A DNA stretch of 64,000 nucleotides, from contig NZ_QJRG01000039.1 in NCBI RefSeq assembly GCF_004025535.1, positions 204,050 to 268,049 of the forward strand. The letters run 5' to 3'. This document shows, one piece after another, positions 43,301-52,522 of the stretch; positions within the stretch are counted from its first letter, which is position 1; the number at the start of each line of letters is the position of its first letter. Source of the DNA: Pseudomonas alkylphenolica (GTDB lineage Bacteria > Pseudomonadota > Gammaproteobacteria > Pseudomonadales > Pseudomonadaceae). A program made the translations under genes and the position numbers. Under the pieces are notes generated by a model, which saw only the letters and a list, made by a program, of their open reading frames with translations, was not told the origin of the DNA and did no database searches.

Positions 43301-43437
43301 GGAATTGCTCCTTCCGGATAGGTCTGTGGTGGGAAAGCTATTCAATTAGTCCCCCCTCATGCTGAAGGGTTCCAATCGTCGAGATTGCGCTATCTTACTA
43401 AAAACTACGTACTGAATGGTTAAATCTTAGATAAACG

Positions 43438-43458
43438 TTGTTACATGTTCGGTAACAA
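43438..43458. promoter_or_regulatory. palindrome upstream of pqqA
   Basis: TTGTTAC and GTAACAA form a perfect 7-bp inverted repeat with a 7-base spacer, touching the pqqF stop codon and 138 bp upstream of pqqA. The spacing suits a dimeric activator or repressor. The regulator is not identifiable. The rest of this 158-bp gap is AT-rich and should hold the strong pqqA promoter. Confidence 0.5.
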
Positions 43459-45807
43459 TTACCCCGAGGTCCATTCACCGGCTTGCGGGGCGGGGCCATT
43501 GGCCAGGCAAAGCCAGCCCTGTTTCGCCTGAAGCATAGCATCGGCACATTGGCGCAACTGTGCCTCGTCAACCGCGTGAATGGCGGCCCGCAAGTGTTCT
43601 AACCGTGCTTGCGGACGGCCCGCCAGCTGAGCTTGCCACGCCCATTCGGCGACGTCGTCATTGTTCATCGCCGCTTCGCTCATCTGTTCGGCCAGAGCCT
43701 GGCGGGCTTCATCGCTACAGCTCAAGGTGGACGGCAGCGTGGCAAGCAGTTCATGGATGTGGGTGATGATCTGCGAGTGACTGGCGCTTGGCGACTGAAC
43801 GCCGAACAGCAGGCCGCTGCAGCCATGAAGCTGACGAAAGGCACTGAACACCGCATAACCCAATTGCAGCTCAACACGCAGGCGCTGATAGAACGGCCCC
43901 TGGATGTGTTGCGCCAACAAGCGGGCGCAGGCTTCACTGGCGGCTGGAACCGGGCAGAACAGCAACAGTGCTTGTTCGCTGGCTGGAGGTGGCAGCATCT
44001 GCCAGCGTCGGACCGGCGCCAGCGCGACCAATGGATGAACACCAGCGCGGCCGGGCACGTGCTGCAGGGCACGGTTGAGTGCGTGCTGTACGGGTTGGGT
44101 AAAGCCGGTGGTGAGCGCCTGCCAGTGGGCCTGGCGCCACGCGGTCTTCAGGTCGTGCGGAGTCGCCGTGCCGGTGGGCAACTGCCCAGGCTGTTGCCCG
44201 GAAAGTTGCTCGGGAAGTTGTCGCAGCAATGCGCGGATGGGCATGGTTTCAGGATCGCGGGCAGGCCCCGTCACCCAGCAACTGTTGCCGGGCGTGCGTA
44301 GCAGTGCCAACGCTTCCTCGGTCACTCTGACCACAGCCGCGGGTGCGCCGGCGCAGCGCAATTGCCAGAATTGGCCGCTGGCGTCGAACTGCAGGGTTAC
44401 GCCCGCGCGTGTCGCGCGTTCGCGCAGTGGTTGCAAGGCGCGCTCAAGCACCTGCCCGAGTGCTTCGTGCTCTGCGGCTGCCAGATGCCAGCGCAGATAA
44501 ACAACACCGTGCTGACGTACGGGCGGCAGCAGTGGGCTTACCTGCACACCGTCGGGTGCAGGGCTAGGTGATGGGTCGCCAAGGTGTCCGTTCAGCAGCG
44601 GCTCCGGTGTCGGCAGATGCCAGGACTCGGCAGACGAAGGTGCGCGCCCCTGCAGCAGGCTGTCGAGCAGTGCAACCAGCGCACGTTCTGCCTTGGCATC
44701 CAGGGCTTGGTAGGGTTTGCCGGCACTGTCCCGGCAGGCGAGTTCCAGGGCGCTTGCGACCTGCCCGCGACGCTGTTGCAAACGGGCAAATTCCTGATTC
44801 AGCGTGCTTCGGTCGGTGTCGCGCAAAAACCGCATCCAGTCATGCAGCAGCGCCTCGGTCTGGTCGTGCTTGGCGCCCTCACCAAGCTTCAGGCGCATGT
44901 GAAGCAGGGCTTGGCCTGCGAAGCTGTAAAGCGCAGTGCACTCAAGCGACTGCAGCCAATCACGTTGCCGCAGCGCGGCCAGAGGCCCGCCGGGCCGTGG
45001 GTCGGCCAGCCAGGTCGTCAGATATTCAAGGGCCTGATCGATGCCCTCTGGCTGCTGCTCGATCGCGTGCAGCAGGTCCAGTTGTTGGCCGTTCAACACT
45101 GCTTTCAGCGGGGCGTTGGTCAGTGCGGGCGGCTCAGCCTGTTCGACCTTTACGCCGTTGGCGATAGCCGCTGCTGTGCGGCTTGCCAATGCATGAAGCT
45201 GTTCGAGCGGCAGCGGCCCACTCAGGCTCAGGGTCATCTGTCCGGCCTGGTAAAAGCGTTGGTGAAACCCTTGCAAGGCGCGTTGGAAGTCGCTGCTGTG
45301 CACGGGCAGGCTGTAGCGATTACCGGCGTGGAAGCCGCTCAACGGATGCTCCCGGGAGACCTGCTGCAGCAGTGCAAATTGCGCTTGGGCCTGCGGGTTA
45401 CGTGACCAGGCGATGAACTCGGCGTGGATGACATCGCGCTCGCGCACCTGGCGCGGTTGCTCGAACAGCGGCCGGGCGAGCATGTCACACAGGCGCTCCA
45501 GGCCACCGGCAAATGCCGCCTGCGGCACTTCAAAAAAATAGTCGGTGGTGCGTTCGCGGGTGCTGGCGTTGACCTGGCCGCCATGGCGCTGCACATAGCG
45601 CATCAGGCCATCGTCGAGACCAAAGCGTTCAGTCCCGAGAAACAGCAGGTGTTCGAGAAAGTGCGCCAGCCCGGCATAGCGCCGGGGGGCATCATGACTG
45701 CCGGCCATGACCCGCACTGCCGCGGCGCAGCGCTTGAGCTGCGGAGCGTGGCGCAGGATAACCTGCAGGCCATTGTCGAGTGTGAGGTGTTGCACAGTAC
45801 TGGGCAT
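43459..45807 (-). CDS. pqqF: M16-family metallopeptidase PqqF
   Basis: A 782-residue zinc peptidase of the insulinase type. The inverted zinc site is HFLEH (49-53). Four M16 lobes can be followed; the later ones are degenerate, as usual for PqqF. It trims the cross-linked PqqA product to release the Glu-Tyr core. The N-terminus MPSTVQHLTLDNGLQVILRHAPQ has no signal peptide, consistent with cytoplasmic action. It lies upstream of pqqA on the same strand, the pqqFABCDE order of P. fluorescens and P. putida. Confidence 0.94.
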   Translation of the reverse strand: MPSTVQHLTLDNGLQVILRHAPQLKRCAAAVRVMAGSHDAPRRYAGLAHFLEHLLFLGTERFGLDDGLMRYVQRHGGQVNASTRERTTDYFFEVPQAAFAGGLERLCDMLARPLFEQPRQVRERDVIHAEFIAWSRNPQAQAQFALLQQVSREHPLSGFHAGNRYSLPVHSSDFQRALQGFHQRFYQAGQMTLSLSGPLPLEQLHALASRTAAAIANGVKVEQAEPPALTNAPLKAVLNGQQLDLLHAIEQQPEGIDQALEYLTTWLADPRPGGPLAALRQRDWLQSLECTALYSFAGQALLHMRLKLGEGAKHDQTEALLHDWMRFLRDTDRSTLNQEFARLQQRRGQVASALELACRDSAGKPYQALDAKAERALVALLDSLLQGRAPSSAESWHLPTPEPLLNGHLGDPSPSPAPDGVQVSPLLPPVRQHGVVYLRWHLAAAEHEALGQVLERALQPLRERATRAGVTLQFDASGQFWQLRCAGAPAAVVRVTEEALALLRTPGNSCWVTGPARDPETMPIRALLRQLPEQLSGQQPGQLPTGTATPHDLKTAWRQAHWQALTTGFTQPVQHALNRALQHVPGRAGVHPLVALAPVRRWQMLPPPASEQALLLFCPVPAASEACARLLAQHIQGPFYQRLRVELQLGYAVFSAFRQLHGCSGLLFGVQSPSASHSQIITHIHELLATLPSTLSCSDEARQALAEQMSEAAMNNDDVAEWAWQAQLAGRPQARLEHLRAAIHAVDEAQLRQCADAMLQAKQGWLCLANGPAPQAGEWTSG

Positions 45808-45845
45808 GACGGTTCCGTTGCAGCGCGAACCGTCATGCTAGCGGA

Positions 45846-46649
45846 TTATCCGCGTTCGCGCGGATCGCCATACAGCTCTGGACGCAGGTCGTGAAGGTAG
45901 GGCGTGCCGGCCCGGCCTTCATGCACTCGCTGCAATTGCAGGTCCGCCTGCAGCAGCAGCGCGTCACGGCCCGCCATGGCGAGAATGCTGCCATCCGGGC
46001 CGACGATACTGCTTTGCCCGCAGTAGAGGATTTCGTCTTCGGCACCGCAGTAGTTGGCGTACACCAGGTAGCACTGGTTCTCGTAGGCGCGGGCGCGCAC
46101 GGTCACCTGGGCAACAAAGTCATAGGGCACCATATTGGCTGTCGGCACCAGGATCAGCTCGGCGCCGGCCAGGGCCAGGCGGCGGGCGTTTTCCGGGAAC
46201 TCGATGTCGTAGCAGATCAGCAGGCCCAGGCGCCAGCCGTTCAGCTCCACCACCGGGAAATGATCGGGACCGGGGCTGAACATCGCCCGGTCGAGGCCAC
46301 CGAACAGGTGCGTCTTGCGGTAGTTGCACAGGCTGCTGCCATGCGCGTCGATCAGCTGCACGGCATTGTAGATACGGCCGTCCTCGGCAAGCTCGGGATA
46401 GCCATAGGCAATGGCAATGCGGTTGCTCTGCGCAATCTCGACCACGGCCATGGCCGAAGGGCCGTCTTCGGCCTCTGCCAGTCGCGCCACAGCTTCACTG
46501 CCGATGTTGTAACCGGTCAGGAACATCTCCGGACAGACCAGCAAATCGACACCGCGTGCGGCCGCCAGTTGCGCCTGCTGGTGCAGGCGCTCGAGGTTGC
46601 CGGGCACATCCAGTGGTTGCGGTGCATCCTGATACAACGCGATGCGCAT
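45846..46649 (-). CDS. davA: 5-aminovaleramide amidohydrolase DavA (nitrilase superfamily)
   Basis: A 267-residue carbon-nitrogen hydrolase. The catalytic triad is Glu41 (CPEMFLTG), Lys112 (NYRKTHLFG) and Cys146 (LLICYDIEFPE). It should turn 5-aminovaleramide into 5-aminovalerate and ammonia in the lysine monooxygenase pathway. The assignment to DavA, rather than a general omega-amidase, comes from the adjacent davB gene 14 bases upstream and the same order in P. putida. ATG 46649 (MRIALYQ) has GGAG eight bases upstream; a six-residue longer start was rejected. Confidence 0.9.
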   Translation of the reverse strand: MRIALYQDAPQPLDVPGNLERLHQQAQLAAARGVDLLVCPEMFLTGYNIGSEAVARLAEAEDGPSAMAVVEIAQSNRIAIAYGYPELAEDGRIYNAVQLIDAHGSSLCNYRKTHLFGGLDRAMFSPGPDHFPVVELNGWRLGLLICYDIEFPENARRLALAGAELILVPTANMVPYDFVAQVTVRARAYENQCYLVYANYCGAEDEILYCGQSSIVGPDGSILAMAGRDALLLQADLQLQRVHEGRAGTPYLHDLRPELYGDPRERG

Positions 46650-46663
46650 GGGAGGTACTCCGC

Positions 46664-48346
46664 TCAATCAGCCAGGGCGATCGGTCCGATCTCGTGGAAC
46701 ACGTCACCTGGGCCTGGGTTGTCTGGGTGGGTATGCCCGCCGAAGTGAGTCATGATACCCCACACCGCATTCAGCGACGTTTGTACCGCACCCTCCACCC
46801 AGGCCGGTGTCCATGACACATCATCACCGGCAATGAACATGCCGCGCTGTTCGGCGGGCATGTCCTGCTGCATGAAGTGCGCGTACATGCGCTGGTTGTA
46901 GCGGTAGTGGCCGGGCAGGGCGCCCTTGAAGGCACCGAGAAAGTGCGGGTCGGCTTCCCAGGACACGGTGATCGGGTCGCCAATGATGTGCCCGGCGATG
47001 TCGACTTTCGGGTAGATCTTCTTCAGCGCGTCGAGGGCCAGTTTCACGCGCTTTTCCACCGGGTGCGGGAGCATCTTCAGGGCGTCGCTCATCCACGAAT
47101 AGGACAGGCAGATCACCCCCGGTTTGTCGTCGCCATTGTCGAACAGGTAGGTGCCACGGGTCAGGCGATCGGTGAGGGTCATGCTCATCAGGTCGCGCCC
47201 GGTTTCCGGGTCTTTGTCCTTCCAGAACGGGCGGTCGACCATGACGAAGGTTTTCGACGACTGCATGTAGCGGGTGCGGTCCAGCGCCATCCACATCTTC
47301 TGCGAGAACAGCGATTCTTCGCATTCGATCTGGGTGGTCAGCAGCCAGCTTTGGCAGGTCGTCAGCACGGCAGCGTAATGCCGGGTGTCACCCCAGTTGT
47401 CGGTGACGGCCAGGCGCCCGTCGGCATCGCGGGCGATGCTCTTCACGCCCGGACGCGGCGCACCGCGGTGCAGCGAACTCAGGCTGGTGCCGGCCGGCCA
47501 GTGCGCACAGCGCTCCGGTACGTGGCGCCAGATACCAAGCGGTACCTGCTCGACACCGCCAACCACCAGATGCTGGTGGTCGTCGCAGTTGGTCATTACC
47601 ACGCGGAATATTTCCAGCATCGAATTGGGGAAGTCGGAGTCCCAGCCACCGGTGCCGAAACCGACCTGGCCGAACACTTCACGGTGCAGGAAACTGAGCT
47701 TGGCAAAGGCTTTTGAGGTGGCGACAAAGTCATAGAAAGTGCGGTCGTCCCACAGTGGCACCAGGGTGTTCCACAGCTCTTTGAGGCGTGGCACATCGCG
47801 GTCACGGATGGCTTGCTGAATGTCGCCAAAACGGGCGCCATCTTCCAGTGCATCGGCCCAGGCATCGGCCACTTCCTGAAACAGCTGGGGCAGGTCCGAC
47901 AGTTTCTCTGCGTAGTGGGTCTGGCCTTCCAGATCAATCACGGTGCTGCCTGAGGCGGGCGTCAGCGGGTTGGGGAAGGGCTTGGTCTGCAGGCCCAGCT
48001 TGTCCACGTAGTGGTAGAAGGCGGTGGAGGACACGGGGAAGCGCATGCCGCCCAGTTCGGCAATGATCCCGTCCGTGCCTTCGAACGCTTGCGAGCGCAG
48101 GCGCCCGCCCATTTTCGAGGCTTCGTACACCACAGGCTTCAGGCCCAGTTTCATCAACTCGTAGGCGGCCACCAGACCGGCAATACCGGCCCCGACAATC
48201 GCCACTTCTTCACCCTGGCGTTCGGCCGGAATGCTGCCCAGGCCGGCGGGATGCTCGATCCAGTCGTCAAAGGCGAACGGGAAGTCCGGGCCGAAGATGG
48301 TGATGGGCTTTTTGCCGTCGGCGGGGTGGCGGTTGTTCTTGTTCAT
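46664..48346 (-). CDS. davB: L-lysine 2-monooxygenase DavB (flavin amine oxidase family)
   Basis: A 560-residue FAD enzyme that converts L-lysine to 5-aminovaleramide with oxygen, starting the aminovalerate route. The dinucleotide-binding motif is VAIVGAGIAGLVAAYELMKLG (about 48-68), then the GG-doublet GGRLRSQ and AELGGMRFPVSS. The C-terminal FAD segment is MFIAGDDVSWTPAWVEGAVQTSLNAVWGI. It resembles tryptophan 2-monooxygenases, with which it is often confused in annotations; linkage to davA favours lysine. It is 167 bp downstream of an Lrp-type regulator on the same strand. Confidence 0.9.
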   Translation of the reverse strand: MNKNNRHPADGKKPITIFGPDFPFAFDDWIEHPAGLGSIPAERQGEEVAIVGAGIAGLVAAYELMKLGLKPVVYEASKMGGRLRSQAFEGTDGIIAELGGMRFPVSSTAFYHYVDKLGLQTKPFPNPLTPASGSTVIDLEGQTHYAEKLSDLPQLFQEVADAWADALEDGARFGDIQQAIRDRDVPRLKELWNTLVPLWDDRTFYDFVATSKAFAKLSFLHREVFGQVGFGTGGWDSDFPNSMLEIFRVVMTNCDDHQHLVVGGVEQVPLGIWRHVPERCAHWPAGTSLSSLHRGAPRPGVKSIARDADGRLAVTDNWGDTRHYAAVLTTCQSWLLTTQIECEESLFSQKMWMALDRTRYMQSSKTFVMVDRPFWKDKDPETGRDLMSMTLTDRLTRGTYLFDNGDDKPGVICLSYSWMSDALKMLPHPVEKRVKLALDALKKIYPKVDIAGHIIGDPITVSWEADPHFLGAFKGALPGHYRYNQRMYAHFMQQDMPAEQRGMFIAGDDVSWTPAWVEGAVQTSLNAVWGIMTHFGGHTHPDNPGPGDVFHEIGPIALAD

Positions 48347-48513
48347 AGGTGACCTTGCCAGGGCTGCGCAGGATGCGAAGCTTGAGTATAGGAAAGCGCT
48401 GGCGGTCAGTTTAGTGGCTGGTAGTTACGTAATTAAGATGCAGAGTGTCGTCGTTTTGTGGGGTTTTTGGTCGTTGTGACGAAACAACGATGCATATTGA
48501 CCTGAATGGCCGA

Positions 48514-48975
48514 TCAGACCGGCTGGCCGCGATCGACCTTGCTGCTGAGGATGATCGAGGTGGTGGTTTTCTCGACACCGTCGACGCTGCCGATCTGATC
48601 GAGCAACTGGTCCAGCTGTTCCGGCGAGTCGCTGCGCAGCCACGCCACGTAGTCGAATTCCCCGCTCACAGCACACAACTGCTGGATCTGTCCCATCGCA
48701 CTGAGGCGGCGTACAACGTCCTTGCCTGAGCGCGGTTGCACGGTGATCCCCACATAGGCCTGCAGGCCGCCATCAATGACGCGCTGACCCAGGCGTACAC
48801 CGTAGCCGCTGATGACCTTGGTCTTCTCCAGGCGCGCCAGGCGTGATGTCACCGTGGTGCGTGCAATGCCCAGCTGACGAGCGAGCATGGCGACGCTTTC
48901 ACGGGCGTTTATCTGCAGCAGTGCGATCAGCTGGCGGTCAATTTCGTCGAGGGCGGCGGGGCGGGTTTCAGGCAT
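48514..48975 (-). CDS. Lrp/AsnC-family transcriptional regulator
   Basis: A 153-residue feast/famine regulator. The helix-turn-helix (about 10-60) is LDEIDRQLIALLQINARESVAMLARQLGIARTTVTSRLARLE, and the RAM/ligand domain (about 70-150) includes GLQAYVGITVQPRSG and SGEFDYVAWLRSDSPEQLDQLLDQIGSVDGVEKTTTSIILS. It probably senses an amino acid, lysine being the obvious candidate, and controls davBA directly downstream. ATG 48975 (MPETRPAAL) was chosen over a nine-residue longer frame. Confidence 0.9.
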   Translation of the reverse strand: MPETRPAALDEIDRQLIALLQINARESVAMLARQLGIARTTVTSRLARLEKTKVISGYGVRLGQRVIDGGLQAYVGITVQPRSGKDVVRRLSAMGQIQQLCAVSGEFDYVAWLRSDSPEQLDQLLDQIGSVDGVEKTTTSIILSSKVDRGQPV

Positions 48976-49088
48976 GTAAGGTCTCAGGCGAACGCTGCAC
49001 AAGGCAGCGTATGCATTGCGTTCTGCGGTTGTTTGAGCCGATTGTGCTTACTATTCGGCTCACTGTCTAACGGCAGAACAGCGTGCCC

Positions 49089-50882
49089 TCAACGCTCCAT
49101 GACATAGGTACCAGGTGCAGGGCACAGGGGCGGGTACTTGCGTGAGCCAAGCTTCTTCGGCGCTGGCTGGCTGTCGCCCGAGCGCTCGCCGATCCATTCG
49201 CGCCAATGCAGCCACCAACTGCCTTGCTGGCGCTCCCCTGCGTTCTGCAGCCAGTCTTCCGGGGTCTCGGCAGCGGCCGGTGCGGCGTAGTAGAACGACT
49301 TGGGGTTGCCCGGCGGGTTCACCAGGCTCTGCAGGTGGCCGGCGTTGGACAGCACGTAGGTGGTGTCTTCGCCAAACAGCCTGGCCGTGCCGTAGCAACC
49401 CTGCCAGGGGGTGATGTGGTCGGTGGTGCCGCCAACCACATAGGCACCGACCTGCACCTGAGTCATGTCGATCGACTCGCCGGCAATCTCCAGGGTGCCC
49501 GGGTTGCTGTAGGGGTTCTGCTGGATCAGGTCGAGGTAGTCCGCGTGCAGTTGCGCGGGCAGGCGCGTGGTGTCGTTGTTCCAGGCCAGGATGTCGAAGG
49601 CCGGCGGCTTGTTGCCCAGCAGGTAGTTGTTGACCCAGTAGTTCCAGATCAGGTCGTTGGGCCGCATCCAGGCGAACATGCTGGCCATGCCCTGGCCGCT
49701 CAGCACCCCCTTGCGCCGGGAGCTGGCCTTGGCTGCGCGCAGGGCGGACGGGGTGGTGAACAGCCCCAGGGTGGTGTCGTCCAGCGCCGAGGGCATGTCG
49801 AGCACGCACACAGCCCAGCTGGTGTTGGCTACCTTGTGGCCTTCGCCACGGGCTGCCAGCCAGCCCAGGTAGGCGGCCAGGGTGATACCGCCCGAGCAGG
49901 ATCCCCACATGTTCACATCCGGGCTGCCGGTGACCTTGCATGCCACGTCCACGGCCTGGTCGAGGCACAGCGCGTATTCGGACAAGCCCCAGTCGCGGTG
50001 TTCGCGGGTAGGGTTGCGCCAGCTGATGACGAAGAGGTTCACGCCGCTGTCCTGAATCCACTTGATCAGGCTCTTTTCCGGTGCGAGGTCGATGGCGTAG
50101 TACTTGTTGATCTGCGGCGGCGACATCACCAAGGGGCGGGCATAGACATTGGCGGTGGTGGGCGCGAACTGCAGCAGCTCGAACATCTCGTTGCGAAACA
50201 CCACTTCGCCCTTGGCCGTGGCGATGTTTTCGCCCACCTTGAACGGCGTGCTGTCGACTTGCTGCGGCAGCCCGCGGTTGTGCAGCATGTCCTGGCCGAA
50301 TTGACGAGCGCCCCTGGCCAGGCTCATGCCGCCGGTGTCCACCAGCTTGCGCAGCGCCGCCGGGTTGGTCAGCGGCGAGTTGCTCGGTGCCAGTGCATCG
50401 GCCAGCAGCGCCGCCACGAACCGGGCGCGGCTTTTTTCCATCGGCGCAAGGTCGGTGTAATCGATGAAGCGAGTCAGTTCACTTTGACCGGCCAGGTAGC
50501 TCTGCAGCAGCGCGCGCAGGAAGGCGTTGGATTGCCAGGCCGGATCGGCAAAGCGCTTGTCCTTTGGGTCCGGGGCGATGCTGGAGTTACCGCCGACGAT
50601 ACCGCGCAGGGCCTTCAGGTAACCACCCAGATGAGCACCCGCTTTGAGCGGCGACTTGCCCACGGCCTTGAGCAGGTAACCGGCCGAGCTGGCGAGGTCT
50701 GCCGCGCGCACGCTGACCAGCGGATTACCGGCGAGGGTCTGGTTGGCAGCGGTGCCAATCAGTTCCTGTTGCTGGGTGTCGTCCGGAAGCTTTTCACGCT
50801 TGCGGGCGCGAGGCTTTCGGCCGGTCGCCGGGGGGCGCTGGGTGGAAGTTGCGGTCTCGCTGGTGCGGGTGGATCTGCTCAT
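49089..50882 (-). CDS. class II-type poly(3-hydroxyalkanoate) synthase homologue, solitary
   Basis: A 597-residue PhaC-like alpha/beta-hydrolase-fold enzyme. The lipase-like box is WGSCSGG with Cys329; acid and base are Asp488 in GGTTDHITPWQG and His516 in SNAGHLQSLV. The 28-residue gap between them equals that of Pseudomonas PhaC1. FFWQSN-like FADPAWQSNAFLRALLQSYL and DYTDLAPMEKSRARF are also class II marks. It would polymerise 3-hydroxyacyl-CoA to PHA. The N-terminal 35 residues are a basic, low-complexity extension (TGRKPRARKREK). Unlike the usual phaC1-phaZ-phaC2 locus, no depolymerase, phasin or phaD is near, so this is an extra copy. ATG 50882 was chosen over a 27-residue longer frame. 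Confidence 0.82.
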   Translation of the reverse strand: MSRSTRTSETATSTQRPPATGRKPRARKREKLPDDTQQQELIGTAANQTLAGNPLVSVRAADLASSAGYLLKAVGKSPLKAGAHLGGYLKALRGIVGGNSSIAPDPKDKRFADPAWQSNAFLRALLQSYLAGQSELTRFIDYTDLAPMEKSRARFVAALLADALAPSNSPLTNPAALRKLVDTGGMSLARGARQFGQDMLHNRGLPQQVDSTPFKVGENIATAKGEVVFRNEMFELLQFAPTTANVYARPLVMSPPQINKYYAIDLAPEKSLIKWIQDSGVNLFVISWRNPTREHRDWGLSEYALCLDQAVDVACKVTGSPDVNMWGSCSGGITLAAYLGWLAARGEGHKVANTSWAVCVLDMPSALDDTTLGLFTTPSALRAAKASSRRKGVLSGQGMASMFAWMRPNDLIWNYWVNNYLLGNKPPAFDILAWNNDTTRLPAQLHADYLDLIQQNPYSNPGTLEIAGESIDMTQVQVGAYVVGGTTDHITPWQGCYGTARLFGEDTTYVLSNAGHLQSLVNPPGNPKSFYYAAPAAAETPEDWLQNAGERQQGSWWLHWREWIGERSGDSQPAPKKLGSRKYPPLCPAPGTYVMER

Positions 50883-51246
50883 GACGGCTCTCGTGTTTCC
50901 GGGCGCGGTGTTGTTGTGCTCCGACTCTAGGGCAGCAGTGGCAACGGCAACTTCGCATCGCACGTCAGCGATTTTTCACTTCATGACAGCGGATTTGCGG
51001 ACCGACGAGTTGAACGGATGGCAGCGGGATAGTTACGGACGCATCCTGGTCTGTCCCCTATGTATTACCGAGTGTAATAGTCGCGCGCCTTCTTTCTATT
51101 TTTAAGTAATTCCAAGGCGGGAGTAGTATCGTCGCCACGCACTTAGGGGCGACGAGCGGTACTGGTTGTGAGCCTTTGCCCGGCCTTCGTTTCATCGGCC
51201 AGCGATCGCCGCCCCTTTCCAGAAAAATAAATACAAGAGGCCCACA
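50883..51246. other. 364-bp divergent intergenic region between PHA synthase and kynU
   Basis: No gene was recognised here. The only specific signal is the palindrome at 51063-51079. A TTGAAC hexamer (51010-51015) has no well-spaced -10. Promoters for both flanking genes must lie in this gap. Confidence 0.5.
51063..51079. promoter_or_regulatory. palindromic candidate operator upstream of kynU
   Basis: TATTACCGAGTGTAATA is a perfect inverted repeat (TATTAC / GTAATA, 5-base spacer) 167 bp upstream of kynU. It could be a site for a dimeric regulator of the kynurenine cluster. In P. aeruginosa the Lrp-type KynR controls kyn genes, but I cannot link this site to it. Confidence 0.4.
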
Positions 51247-52491
51247 ATGACCTTGTCCGCACCGCTCACCCGAGAGCATTTCGAACGTCTCGATCATGAT
51301 GATCCGCTTGGCGCATCGCGTGCCCGGTTTGACCTTTCGGCCGATGAGATCTATCTCGATGGAAACTCCCTGGGGGCGATGCCAGCCCATGTGCCGGCAC
51401 GCATTGAGCAGGTGCTGAAGCAGGAGTGGGCGAAGGGACTGATCCGTTCCTGGAACGATGCCGACTGGTATCCGGCGCCACAGCGCACCGGCGGCAAGAT
51501 TGCCCGGCTGGTCGGTGCGCAGGCCAACGAGGTGATCGTCGCCGATTCCACTTCCATCAACCTGTTCAAGGTGCTGGTGGCGGCTACTCGCATGCGCCCG
51601 GGCCGCAAGGTAATCCTCGGCGAGCGGGGCAACTTTCCTACCGACGTCTATGTCGCCTCCGGTGTGGCCGAGCTGACCGGTTGCGAGTTGCGCTGCGTTG
51701 AGCCTGACGAGGTGCTGGCGGCGCTCAATGAAGAGGTCGCGATCCTCTCCCTGACCCATGTGAACTACAAGTCCGGGCGCCGCTACGATATGGCTGCGAT
51801 CACTGCCCGTGCCCACGAAGTGGGCGCCCTGGTAGTCTGGGACCTGTGTCATTCCGCCGGTGCCATGCCGATCGATCTGAACGGTGTGCAGGCCGACTTC
51901 GCTGTCGGTTGCGGCTACAAATACCTGAACGGCGGTCCCGGCGCGCCGGCCTTCGTGTATGTCGCCGAACGCCACATCCCCCATGTCCGTCAGCCGCTGA
52001 CCGGCTGGCACGGGCATGCCCGGCCGTTCGATTTTACCCACGACTACGAAGCGCATCCGACCATCGACCGCATGCTGGTAGGCACTGCGCCGCAGCTGGG
52101 AATCCTCGCCCTGGAAGCGGCGCTGGAGATGTTCGAGGGCGTCGACATGCAGGTGCTGCGTAACAAGAGCGTGGCGCTGTGCGATCTGTTCATCAAACTC
52201 TGCGATGAGCAGCTGGTCGGCCTGGGCGTGGAGCTGCGCTCGCCGCGCGATGCCGCCGAGCGCGGCAGCCAGGTGTCGTTGGCACATGCCAATGCCTACC
52301 CGGTGATGCAGGCAGTGATTGCCCGTGGGGTGATCGGCGACTTCCGTGCCCCGGACATCCTGCGCTTTGGCTTCGCCCCGCTCTACAACAGCTACGTGAA
52401 CGTCTGGGACAGCGTCCAGGCGCTGCGCTCGGTTCTCGAAAGCGGCGAATGGAACGCTCCGGAGTTCATCGCCAGGAAATCGGTGACCTGA
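51247..52491 (+). CDS. kynU: kynureninase KynU
   Basis: A 414-residue PLP enzyme (fold type I) that splits L-kynurenine into anthranilate and alanine, or 3-hydroxykynurenine into 3-hydroxyanthranilate. PLP lysine is Lys225 in GCGYKYLNGGPGAP, the ring-binding Asp is in VVWDLCHSAGA (Asp199), and IYLDGNSLGAMP and VNYKSGRRYDM are kynureninase signatures. AAGAGG precedes ATG 51247. It is followed by an amino-acid permease as in P. aeruginosa, but kynB and kynA are absent here. With the 3-hydroxyanthranilate operon at 60-64 kb, it probably supplies that pathway. Confidence 0.96.
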   Translation: MTLSAPLTREHFERLDHDDPLGASRARFDLSADEIYLDGNSLGAMPAHVPARIEQVLKQEWAKGLIRSWNDADWYPAPQRTGGKIARLVGAQANEVIVADSTSINLFKVLVAATRMRPGRKVILGERGNFPTDVYVASGVAELTGCELRCVEPDEVLAALNEEVAILSLTHVNYKSGRRYDMAAITARAHEVGALVVWDLCHSAGAMPIDLNGVQADFAVGCGYKYLNGGPGAPAFVYVAERHIPHVRQPLTGWHGHARPFDFTHDYEAHPTIDRMLVGTAPQLGILALEAALEMFEGVDMQVLRNKSVALCDLFIKLCDEQLVGLGVELRSPRDAAERGSQVSLAHANAYPVMQAVIARGVIGDFRAPDILRFGFAPLYNSYVNVWDSVQALRSVLESGEWNAPEFIARKSVT

Positions 52492-52522
52492 TCCCTTCTT
52501 GACCAGACCTGAGCACTCGAAC

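Noticed and set aside
49206..50930. 574-codon plus-strand frame opposite the PHA synthase
   Set aside because: No domain recognisable; the opposing frame has the full synthase triad.
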